Of a stretch of 5,919 nucleotides of DNA, positions 1 through 5,706 are shown in pieces. Positions within the stretch are counted from its first letter, which is position 1, and each line of letters starts with the position of its first letter. The notes beneath the pieces are model-generated. The model was not told the origin of the DNA, made no database searches, and saw nothing but the letters and a program-made list of their open reading frames with translations. A program made the position numbers and the translations under genes. The stretch lies in contig QHTP01000265.1 in NCBI GenBank assembly GCA_003220855.1, positions 1-5,919 of the forward strand, read 5' to 3'. The stretch is from Gemmatimonadota bacterium (GTDB lineage: Bacteria > Gemmatimonadota > Gemmatimonadetes > Gemmatimonadales > GWC2-71-9).

Positions 1-2
1 TG

Positions 3-686
3 CTCGCGGGGATCCGGTTGGTCTCGCCCTGGTCGGAGATCGAGCGCTACTCGACGCGCGAGGAGCAGTGGCCCACGCGCGGCGAGCAGATCGAGGCGAT
101 CGAGGCGCTCTCGAGCGAGCAGATGGGCATGCATGTCGAGGTCTCGATCCGCTGGCAGATCGACCCGATGCAGGCGCCCAAGATCTTCACGGAGATCGGC
201 GACGAGAACCAGATCCGGGGGGCCGTGCTGAACGCGATTCGCAAGGGCGTGCGCGACGGCATGGTGCAGTACTCGATCAACGACATCTCGAAACGCACCC
301 AGATCGCCACCACCATGGAAAACCTGGTGGATTCGGCGCTGGTGACCACCCCGCGCGCCGGGGGCGGTAAGTTCCGGATCGCCACCGTCACGGCGTTCTT
401 CCTGCGCGACCTGCAACCCCCCGCCCAGGTCGTGCAGGCGATCAACAACAAGATTGCGCAGGAGCAGCAGATCGAAACCGAGCGGCACCGCGTGGAGGTC
501 GCCCGGCTGCAGACCGAGCAGCAGCGGCTGCTGAACCAGACGCTGTCTCCCGAGGCACTCACCAAACAATGGATCGAAGTGCTGCACGACATGAAGACCT
601 CCAACAACCTGATCATCTTCGTGCCCACCGAGGGCGGCCTGCCGTTGCTCAACATCGGCGAGCTGCGGAAGAACCTGAAACCCTGA
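3..686 (+). CDS. SPFH/Band 7 (prohibitin-family) protein, 5'-truncated
   Basis: The frame is open from the left edge, so the true start lies outside the window. The internal TTG at 18 sits inside the conserved segment GIRLVSPWSEIERYSTR and is not a start. About 227 residues are visible; prohibitin-type proteins are usually near 280-300, so roughly the N-terminal membrane anchor and first SPFH strand are missing. Seen: the SPFH core with the 'hVEVSIRWQIDP' strand and 'EIGDENQIRGAVLNAIRKGVRDG' helix (nt about 130-270), then a polar, Gln/Glu-rich helix likely to be coiled coil (nt about 435-545), and a hydrophobic C-terminal strand 'NLIIFVPTEGG' (nt about 605-640), as is usual in prohibitin/HflC relatives. 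Members form membrane-bound oligomeric rings that scaffold microdomains or modulate proteases. It is the first visible gene of an operon: the next ATG begins one base after its TGA. Family assignment is firm; the particular role is unknown. Confidence 0.88.
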   Translation, partial: LAGIRLVSPWSEIERYSTREEQWPTRGEQIEAIEALSSEQMGMHVEVSIRWQIDPMQAPKIFTEIGDENQIRGAVLNAIRKGVRDGMVQYSINDISKRTQIATTMENLVDSALVTTPRAGGGKFRIATVTAFFLRDLQPPAQVVQAINNKIAQEQQIETERHRVEVARLQTEQQRLLNQTLSPEALTKQWIEVLHDMKTSNNLIIFVPTEGGLPLLNIGELRKNLKP

Positions 687-687
687 G

Positions 688-1323
688 ATGGCGCGCCCGG
701 TCATCACGATCACGCGGCAGTACGCTTCAGGCGGCGCGGCCGTCGCGCGCCACGTCGCCGCAGCGCTGGCGTGGACGGTGATCGACAACGAGTTCGTGGA
801 CGAGGTGGCGCGCCGGGCGGGGCTCGCGCCGGCCATGGTGGCGGAGCACGAGGAGCGGGCCCCGGGGCTGCTGGAGCGGCTGGCCCGCACGCTCGCGGTG
901 GCGTCGCCCGAGATGTTCATCACCTCCGATGCAGTGCCGCGCGCCGAGCAGGACGAAGCCACGATCGTGAAGCTGACCGAGCGGATCATCGCCGAGGCAG
1001 CGACCCACGGGCGGGTGGTGCTCGTCGGACGGGGCGCGCAAGCGCTGCTGGCGCAGCGCCCCGAGGCGTTGCACGTCTACGTCGTCGCGTCGAAACCGTG
1101 GCGCATCAGACTCGCCGTGGAGCGGCTCGGCGTGGACGTCGTCAATGCCGAGAAGGTGGTCGACGACACAGACCGCCGGCGCGACCAGTACGTGCGGACC
1201 TATTACGGGCGGCACCGCCACGACGTGGTGAACTACGACCTCGTGGTCAACACGGAGAAGCTGGGCGTCGAAGGTGCTGCGGCGCTGGTCGTGGCGGAGG
1301 CGCGCCGCAGACAGTGGCGATGA
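688..1323 (+). CDS. Cytidylate kinase-like family protein (AAA_26-type)
   Basis: A 211-residue protein. It opens with 'VITITRQYASGG' (residues 5-16), matching the family's degenerate P-loop (S/T-R-x-Y-G/A-S-G-G), which lacks the usual Walker-A lysine-Ser/Thr. It continues with an acidic 'VIDNEFVDEV' strand-helix, 'VVLVGRGAQALL' (110-121) containing the characteristic GRGA, an Arg/Asp-rich lid-like stretch 'DDTDRRRDQYVRTYYG' (159-174), and a closing 'YDLVVNTEKLGVE' (183-195). This order is typical of the cytidylate kinase-like family (Pfam AAA_26), which resembles CMP kinase but whose substrate is not established. It should not be called Cmk. The ATG is one base after the upstream TGA, and only a weak purine run (666-671) precedes it, so translation is probably coupled. 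Its own stop overlaps the next gene's start, placing it in the middle of a three-gene operon. Position 13 is Ala where Gly is commoner. Confidence 0.85.
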   Translation: MARPVITITRQYASGGAAVARHVAAALAWTVIDNEFVDEVARRAGLAPAMVAEHEERAPGLLERLARTLAVASPEMFITSDAVPRAEQDEATIVKLTERIIAEAATHGRVVLVGRGAQALLAQRPEALHVYVVASKPWRIRLAVERLGVDVVNAEKVVDDTDRRRDQYVRTYYGRHRHDVVNYDLVVNTEKLGVEGAAALVVAEARRRQWR

Positions 1324-2483
1324 ACACCGTCGCCCGTCCGGTCGTGCTGCTGGCCTGCCTGGCGGGCTGTTTCCACGGGCCCGTCGCGCCCCCGCCCCCC
1401 GTGGCGGAGATGCCGTTCGATCCCTACGGAGGAGCGATCTACGTCCCCGCGATCGTCAACGGCGACTCCGCGTGGTTGATGTTCGACACCGGCCTGTCGC
1501 GTACTGGACTCGATCGCGACTGGGCCAAGAGCGTGGGCGCAACGGCCGCCAGCGACACGGGCGCCACGGCCGTCGTTCGGTCCCTGCGGCTGGGCGATCT
1601 CCAGCTCGACCGCTACCGGACGGCGCTCTATCCCCTGGTCGCCCTGAGCGAGGCGAGCGGGCGCCTCCTGCAGGGACTCCTGGGGCACGACGTGCTCCAC
1701 CGATTCGTCGTGGAGATTGACTACCCGACCCGCCGCGTGCGGCTGTTCGATGCGACGTCGTATCGCTACGCAGGCCCCGGGACGGCCGTTCCGTTCACGC
1801 CGGATGCGGACCTGCCCTTGCTGCGTGCCAAGATCAAGGTCCGCGGGCGACGTGCCATTCCGGCCAGGCTACTGCTCGACACCGGCGCGTCGGGCCTGTG
1901 CCTGATTCTCACGGCTCCGTTTGTGGAGCAACACGGTCTCGCCAGCGTGGCGCCGGCGATCGAGGCGCCGATCGGCACGGGCCTGGCGGGAGAGCTCCAC
2001 GGGACGATCGTGCGCCTGCAGCAGCTCGAGCTCGGCCGCTTGCGGGTCGCGTCGCCGACCACGGGGTTGGGAGGCGAGAGCAAGGGCTTTCTCGGACGCA
2101 CGGACATCGACGGCGTCATCGGCAACGCCGTGTTCGAGGGGTCCCGCCTGATCGTCGATTATGCCCGGCGCCGCGTCATCGTCGAGCCGCGTGTCGCCGG
2201 CGCCTCGCCGTGCGACTACGACATGAGCGGGCTGCGGCTCGTCGCGCGCGGGCCGGGGCTGCGCCGCGTGATGGTGGACTATGTCGTGCCGAAGAGCCCG
2301 AGCGCGGACGTGGGCATCCAGGCCGGGGACGAGCTGCTGCTGATCGAGGGGCGCGGCGTCGCCGAGGCGGACCTGAGCGACGTGCGGAAGCTGCTGCGCG
2401 TGGACGGCGCGACGTACCATCTCATGCTGCGGCGCGACGCCGACACGATCCGGGTCGACCTGCGGCTGCGGCGCTTGCTGTGA
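1320..2483 (+). CDS. Lipoprotein aspartic protease with two retropepsin-like lobes and a PDZ domain
   Basis: A 387-residue protein starting at the ATG in the ATGA overlap with the kinase-like gene, consistent with translational coupling. The same frame stays open far upstream, but only this start yields a signal sequence. Residues 1-17 form a lipoprotein signal: Arg6, hydrophobic VVLLACLAG, lipobox L-A-G-C with Cys17. Phe and His follow the Cys, so there is no Asp+2 inner-membrane retention signal. A proline-rich tether (21-28) follows. Lobe 1 (about 38-143) has the catalytic-type motif DTG at 56-58 and closes with 'LLGHDVLHRFVVEIDY'. Lobe 2 (about 165-290) has DTGAS at 187-191 and closes with 'DGVIGNAVFEGSRLIVDY'. 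Residues about 303-385 form a PDZ domain, with 'GIQAGDELLLIEG' at 332-344. Having both aspartates in one chain suggests an intramolecular pepsin-like active site. Predicted role: membrane-tethered periplasmic protein processing, with the PDZ domain reading substrates. The substrate is unknown. Confidence 0.85.
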   Translation: MNTVARPVVLLACLAGCFHGPVAPPPPVAEMPFDPYGGAIYVPAIVNGDSAWLMFDTGLSRTGLDRDWAKSVGATAASDTGATAVVRSLRLGDLQLDRYRTALYPLVALSEASGRLLQGLLGHDVLHRFVVEIDYPTRRVRLFDATSYRYAGPGTAVPFTPDADLPLLRAKIKVRGRRAIPARLLLDTGASGLCLILTAPFVEQHGLASVAPAIEAPIGTGLAGELHGTIVRLQQLELGRLRVASPTTGLGGESKGFLGRTDIDGVIGNAVFEGSRLIVDYARRRVIVEPRVAGASPCDYDMSGLRLVARGPGLRRVMVDYVVPKSPSADVGIQAGDELLLIEGRGVAEADLSDVRKLLRVDGATYHLMLRRDADTIRVDLRLRRLL

Positions 2484-2484
2484 C

Positions 2485-2512
2485 ACTGCGCCGTCACGCG
2501 ATCCGGCGCAGT
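2485..2512. terminator. Hairpin at the convergent gene junction, possible bidirectional terminator
   Basis: ACTGCGCCG (2485-2493) pairs perfectly with CGGCGCAGT (2504-2512) around a 10-nt loop. It begins two bases after the protease stop codon and overlaps the last codons of the convergent transporter. Neither side carries a T-run, so intrinsic termination would be weak. It could instead block read-through or protect the mRNA 3' ends. Confidence 0.4.
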
Positions 2513-3714
2513 TCGGGCACACGCCACGCCGCCACGGCTACGGCCAGCGCCGTCGCCGCGCCCCCCAACGCCACGGCGGCCGACGGCCCGATCCGCTCGG
2601 CGAGAGCCCCCATCTGGAGTGACCCGAGCGGGGCGAGCCCCACGAACACGAAGGCGTAGAAGCCCATCACGCGCCCGCGCAGCGCGTCGGGCACGATCGT
2701 CTGGATCGTGGCATTCGTGAGCGCGTTGTTGACGATCATCGTCGCGCCGGTGAGCGCGAGCAGCGCCACCGACAGGACATAGACCTTCGAGAAGCCGAAC
2801 GCGACGAGCAGCAGCCCGAACGAGGCGCCCGCGGCCATGAGGGTCGGACCTTTCCGGATGCGGCGGTCGAGCGAGGCGACGGCGAGCGCCCCGGTCAACG
2901 CCCCGATCCCGACCGCCGTCATCATCAGGCCGTAGCCCGCGGCGCCACGGTGCAGCACGTCGCGCGCGAACACCGGCATGATCACGAAATAGGGAAACCC
3001 GAAGACGCTGAACAGCGCCATGAGCACGACGAGGGCGAACACCGGCCGGTCGCCGCGGATAAACGCGACCGCTTCGGAGAGCCCGGCCCAGGCGGACCCG
3101 GTCCTGGGGCTCGGGGCGTATGGTGGCAGCCGCATCGCCAACAGCCCCGCGATCACGGCGAGATAGCTGACGCCGTTCACGAAAAAGCACGCGCCCACGC
3201 CCAACACCCCGATCAGCACGCCCGCCACCGCGGGACCGATCACCCGCGCCGCATTGAAGGCCGACGAGTTGAGCGCGATCGCGTTGATCAGGTCGTCCTT
3301 GCCGACCAGATCCACGATGAACGCCTGCCGGGCCGGGATGTCGAACGCGTTGACGACGCCCAAGAAGCCGGCGAGGGCGGCCACGTGCCACACCGCGACC
3401 GTACGGCTCCACACGAGCAGCGCGAGCGCGAACGCCGGGAGCATGGACAACGACTGCGTCAGGATGACGAGGCGGTGCTTGTTGGTGCGGTCCACGACGA
3501 CGCCGGCGTAGAGCGTGAGCAGCAGCACGCCGAGCGAGCCCAGCGCGGAGACGAGGCCGACGTAGAAGGGCGAGTTCGTCAGCTCGAGCACCAGCCATCC
3601 CTGCGCGATGTTCTGCATCCAGGTGCCGATGAGCGAAACGCCCTGTCCCAGGAAGAACAGCCGGAAGTTGCGGTGGGCGAGCGCCCCAAAGGACCCGCGC
3701 GCGGGGTCGTCCAT
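2494..3714 (-). CDS. MFS exporter, MFS_3/EntS-like
   Basis: A 406-residue, strongly hydrophobic protein, compatible with the 12 transmembrane helices of the major facilitator superfamily. It begins 'SFGALAHRNFRLFFLGQGVSLIGTWMQ', the usual opening of the MFS_3 branch that includes the enterobactin exporter EntS. Motif A between helices 2 and 3 is GVVVDRTNKHR (71-81). The branch signature 'FDIPARQAFIVDLV' followed by 'NAIALNSSAFNAARVIGPAVAG' lies at 124-165, and 'VPDALRGRVMGFY' at 341-353. These proteins export small molecules (siderophores, drugs, metabolites) by proton antiport at the inner membrane. The substrate here cannot be told, and no siderophore genes are nearby. It is transcribed alone: convergent with the protease gene (10 nt between stops) and divergent from the VWA gene (44 nt between starts). 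The start is the ATG read from 3714. The nearest purine-rich Shine-Dalgarno candidate is about 17 nt upstream, so the start is slightly uncertain. Confidence 0.9.
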   Translation of the reverse strand: MDDPARGSFGALAHRNFRLFFLGQGVSLIGTWMQNIAQGWLVLELTNSPFYVGLVSALGSLGVLLLTLYAGVVVDRTNKHRLVILTQSLSMLPAFALALLVWSRTVAVWHVAALAGFLGVVNAFDIPARQAFIVDLVGKDDLINAIALNSSAFNAARVIGPAVAGVLIGVLGVGACFFVNGVSYLAVIAGLLAMRLPPYAPSPRTGSAWAGLSEAVAFIRGDRPVFALVVLMALFSVFGFPYFVIMPVFARDVLHRGAAGYGLMMTAVGIGALTGALAVASLDRRIRKGPTLMAAGASFGLLLVAFGFSKVYVLSVALLALTGATMIVNNALTNATIQTIVPDALRGRVMGFYAFVFVGLAPLGSLQMGALAERIGPSAAVALGGAATALAVAVAAWRVPELRRIA

Positions 3715-3758
3715 TGCGGGAAAGCTCGCCGCCTCCCGATATTTCGGGTAGGGCGCCG
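3715..3758. promoter_or_regulatory. Divergent intergenic spacer with AT-cored hairpin
   Basis: This 44-bp gap separates the start codons of the minus-strand exporter and the plus-strand VWA gene, so at least part of both control regions should lie here or run into the coding ends. It holds CCCGA-TATT-TCGGG (3735-3748), a perfect 5-bp inverted repeat around the only AT-rich patch of the spacer. GGTAGGG (3747-3753) is the probable ribosome binding site of the VWA gene, 5 nt before its ATG, and it partly overlaps the hairpin. I found no convincing -35/-10 pair. Confidence 0.4.
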
Positions 3759-5057
3759 ATGAAATACACGACGTACACGCGCTACCTCCCCGAGCTGGCC
3801 GACACGCTCAACCTCCAGGCCCTGCTCGACCAGCTCGCCGACTTTCTGCTCCAGTCGGGCTTCGCCGGAGGCGCATACTCCCATCCCTTCTGGGGCGAGT
3901 TCGGCGAGGACGAGTCCGACCGCTCGCTCGACGCACTGCGGCAGGCGATCCTCCAGGCCCTCATGGACTCGGGACAGCTCACGCCCGAAATGCTCAAGCT
4001 GCTTCGCGGCGAGTCCACCGGCGACGCGACCCGCGACGCCGATCTCGAGCGCCAGCTCTCCGAACTGCTCGACAAGATCGTCCAGAAGCTGATCGACGAA
4101 GGGTACCTGAACGTGACCGAGGCGCCCAAGGTCCCGTCGGGGCAGCAGCCGCTGTTCGGCCCGGGTGGCATGGCCAAAGAAGCCGCCCAGCAGGTGCAGT
4201 TCAATCTGACCGAAAAGGGGATCGATTTCCTCGGCTACCGGACCTTGAAGCACCTGCTCGGCAGCATCGGCAAGTCGAGCTTCGGGGCCCATGAAACCGA
4301 GCACCTCGCCACCGGCGTCGAGGCCGAAGCGGTCAGCAAGCCGTACGAGTACGGCGACACGCTCAACCTCGACGTGAACGCCACGCTCACGAACGCCCTG
4401 CAGCGCGAGGGACTGGGCGTGCCGATCAACCTCGAGTACGACGACCTCATGGTGCATCAGGCCGAGTACCGGTCGTCATCGGCCACCGTGCTGATGCTCG
4501 ACTGCTCGCACTCGATGATCTTGTACGGCGAAGACCGGTTCACGCCGGCCAAGAAAGTCGCCTTGGCGCTCACCCACTTGATCCGCACCCAGTTCCCGGG
4601 CGACACACTGCGCGTGGTGCTGTTCCACGACACGGCCGAGGAAATCCCCCTCGCCCAGCTGGCGCGCGCGCAGGTCGGACCGTACCACACGAACACGGCC
4701 GAGGGCCTGAAGCTGTCGCGCCGCATGCTCTTGTCGCAGCGCAAGGACATGCGCCAGATCATCATGATCACCGACGGCAAGCCGTCGGCGCTCACGCTTC
4801 CCGACGGGCGCATCTACGTCAACTCGATGGGGCTCGACCCCCAGATTCTCCAGGCCACGTATCGCGAAGTGGCGTTGTGCCGGCGCTCGGGGATCCTGAT
4901 CAATACCTTCATGCTGGCCCGGGACCGGAGCCTCGTGGAGTTCGTGAAGAAGGTATCGGCGATCTGCCGCGGCAAGGCGTACTTCACGAACACGATGACG
5001 CTCGGGCAGTTCATCCTGATGGACTTCATGCGTCGCAAGACCCGGCGGGTGTCGTAG
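3759..5057 (+). CDS. VWA-domain protein (MIDAS-containing), COG4867-like
   Basis: A 432-residue soluble protein. The ATG at 3759 is chosen because GGTAGGG lies 5 nt upstream and the protein then begins MKYTTYTRYLPEL; the alternative TTG at 3714 would overlap the divergent gene's start and adds a low-complexity extension. Residues 1-130 are helical and charged, with 'LLDQLADFLLQSGFAGG' at 22-38. Residues 145-165 ('FNLTEKGIDFLGYRTL') lead to a linker. The VWA domain occupies about 243-425. Its metal-ion-dependent adhesion site is intact: D-C-S-H-S at 248-252, Thr in 'YHTNTAEGL' (321 or 323) and Asp339 in 'MITDG'. Relatives with this architecture act as metal-dependent adaptors, often beside a MoxR or Mg-chelatase-like AAA+ ATPase. 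None is visible here: its neighbours are a transporter and a tRNA array. It lacks a signal peptide or transmembrane segment, so it is probably cytoplasmic. Function unknown. Confidence 0.88.
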   Translation: MKYTTYTRYLPELADTLNLQALLDQLADFLLQSGFAGGAYSHPFWGEFGEDESDRSLDALRQAILQALMDSGQLTPEMLKLLRGESTGDATRDADLERQLSELLDKIVQKLIDEGYLNVTEAPKVPSGQQPLFGPGGMAKEAAQQVQFNLTEKGIDFLGYRTLKHLLGSIGKSSFGAHETEHLATGVEAEAVSKPYEYGDTLNLDVNATLTNALQREGLGVPINLEYDDLMVHQAEYRSSSATVLMLDCSHSMILYGEDRFTPAKKVALALTHLIRTQFPGDTLRVVLFHDTAEEIPLAQLARAQVGPYHTNTAEGLKLSRRMLLSQRKDMRQIIMITDGKPSALTLPDGRIYVNSMGLDPQILQATYREVALCRRSGILINTFMLARDRSLVEFVKKVSAICRGKAYFTNTMTLGQFILMDFMRRKTRRVS

Positions 5058-5394
5058 CTCGAGCCCGCAGCCTTGACGGTCGCAGTCGCCCTCCGGGAGT
5101 CGCGTCCCAGGCGGTGAGTGCCGCTGACGACGCGACTTTTTCGTTTCGCGGGGGGCCGGCGTTCCGTGACGTCGAACCAGTGATCAGGGTCATGCCAACG
5201 ATGCGAAAGACCATTTCACCAAGATCGAGCTGTCGCTTGGCGCATGGCGCCCGGCCGGCCACGCGTGTGGGCATGCGCCCAGTCGCGGTGGGTCAGCCGG
5301 CATTCGACCGACTCGACAGCGGCATCATGTTGCGCAGGCCCGGTGAGCGGATGCGACTCTAGTCCGCCCGCCCCCGGCCGAGGGGATGGACCAA

Positions 5395-5436
5395 TCGCCC
5401 CGCCTGCGCGACATGCCAGGCGGGGCGACGTGTTTT
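5395..5436 (+). terminator. Strong intrinsic terminator-like hairpin
   Basis: TCGCCCCGCCTG (5395-5406) pairs perfectly over 12 bp with CAGGCGGGGCGA (5417-5428) around a 10-nt loop. Four bases later a TTTT run occurs at 5433-5436. Stem strength is high and the T-run is short and slightly displaced, so termination in the plus direction is likely but not certain. It lies about 340 nt downstream of the VWA stop, so it either ends a long 3' untranslated region or terminates a transcript starting within 5058-5394. It also separates the VWA transcript from the tRNA array. Confidence 0.7.
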
Positions 5437-5533
5437 CCGGACGATTAGTTCTTTGACGACCGTCGTGGTGTGTGCGTGCAGCAGCACGATCGTGCCGTCG
5501 GCGGCCGGGTGCCCGTCCCGGCGGGCCTGACGA

Positions 5534-5576
5534 GGACGCGACTCCCGTTGGTGTCCCGACGGGCGGCCCCGCGTCC
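5534..5576. repeat. Compound inverted repeat (two-tier hairpin)
   Basis: GGACGCG (5534-5540) pairs with CGCGTCC (5570-5576). Inside it, 5544-5551 pairs with 5556-5563 over 8 bp (one G:T wobble) around the 4-nt loop TGTC. The two stems are separated by a 3/6-nt internal loop. No T-run follows, so it is not an obvious terminator. It stands about 30 nt upstream of the first tRNA remnant and could be a processing signal or a cruciform. High GC content makes such pairing less surprising. Confidence 0.4.
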
Positions 5577-5604
5577 GCCGGCGGCGCGAGCAAGCGCTTA
5601 GATC

Positions 5605-5629
5605 GAGGGTTCGAGTCCCACCGTTGGCT
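5605..5629 (+). pseudogene. Orphan tRNA 3' end (T-arm and acceptor strand)
   Basis: GAGGG (5605-5609), loop TTCGAGT (5610-5616) and CCCAC (5617-5621) form a T-arm with a consensus loop and one A:A mismatch. The following 7 nt, CGTTGGC, and T5629 occupy the place of the acceptor 3' strand and discriminator. The matching 5' strand (GCCAACG) and D and anticodon arms are not found at the right distance upstream. It therefore looks like the surviving 3' end of a degraded or rearranged tRNA. It stops 2 nt before tRNA-His, in line with the array spacing. Identity cannot be assigned. Confidence 0.5.
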
Positions 5630-5631
5630 CT

Positions 5632-5702
5632 GTGACCCTAGCTCAAGCGGAGAGCACGAGGCCGTGAACCTCGGGACGCGGGTGCGATTCCCGCCGGTCA
5701 CC
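5632..5702 (+). tRNA. tRNA-His (anticodon GTG), structurally atypical
   Basis: A 71-nt cloverleaf fits: acceptor GTGACCC (5632-5638) with CGGTCAC (5695-5701), 6 pairs and a C:C mismatch at 7:66; T8-A9; D stem GCTC/GAGC with loop AAGCGGA; anticodon stem CGAGG/CCTCG with loop CCGTGAA (5662-5668), giving anticodon GTG; a 4-nt variable region; T stem GCGGG/CCCGC with loop TGCGATT; discriminator C5702. The C73 discriminator and GTG fit histidine. Atypical: C rather than T at position 33, G rather than T at position 55, and T rather than G at position -1, which is the HisRS identity base in most bacteria. No CCA is encoded (TCC follows). It could be functional but weakened, or decaying. Confidence 0.75.
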
Positions 5703-5706
5703 TCCC

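Larger units (their letters stand above)
5058..5604. other. Gene-poor region between the VWA gene and the tRNA array
   Basis: No protein-coding frame here is convincing. The best plus-strand candidate, ATG 5192 to TAG 5362 (56 codons), has no well-spaced ribosome binding site and more A/T at third positions than the neighbouring genes. The stretch is rich in secondary structure: GGCGC-ATG-GCGCC (5239-5251), TGGGC-ATGC-GCCCA (5268-5281), the terminator hairpin at 5395-5436, a 12-bp palindrome at 5484-5495 and a compound hairpin at 5534-5576. It also contains a 14-bp inverted repeat (5094-5107 with 5534-5547). It may carry a structured RNA or decayed tRNA-array sequence, but neither is established. 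Confidence 0.5.

Noticed and set aside
771..1319. Long plus-strand frame upstream of and continuous with the protease gene, which would give a 570-residue product
   Set aside because: The extension overlaps the kinase-like gene in another frame, is Arg/Gly/Ala-rich low-complexity sequence, and would bury the clear lipoprotein signal at 1320.
3714..3758. TTG start at 3714 for the VWA gene
   Set aside because: It overlaps the divergent exporter's start codon by one base and adds a low-complexity extension, whereas ATG 3759 has a ribosome binding site 5 nt upstream.
2279..3778. Long minus-strand frame (499 residues) overlapping the exporter
   Set aside because: Its translation is Arg-rich without domain features, while the overlapping frame 2494-3714 matches MFS_3 motifs end to end. 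It is a GC-driven shadow frame.
5194..5200. GCCAACG, exact complement of the orphan tRNA acceptor strand CGTTGGC (5622-5628)
   Set aside because: It lies more than 400 nt upstream and is not followed by a D arm. A 7-nt match at that distance is likely chance.
5192..5362. Small plus-strand frame of 56 codons ending 33 nt before the terminator
   Set aside because: No well-spaced Shine-Dalgarno sequence, atypical third-position composition and no recognisable motif. Kept only as a possibility in the findings.
5453..5458. TTGACG resembling a -35 box upstream of the tRNA array
   Set aside because: No -10-like hexamer lies 16 to 18 nt downstream; the sequence there is GC-rich.
5484..5495. Perfect 12-bp palindrome GCACGATCGTGC
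   Set aside because: About one such palindrome is expected by chance in a window of this size, and nothing around it indicates a function.
5216..5701. Minus-strand frame of 161 codons across the tRNA region
   Set aside because: It contains peptides such as RWDSNPRS and GNRTRVPRF, which are typical mistranslations of the antisense of tRNA T-arms. It is not a protein gene.
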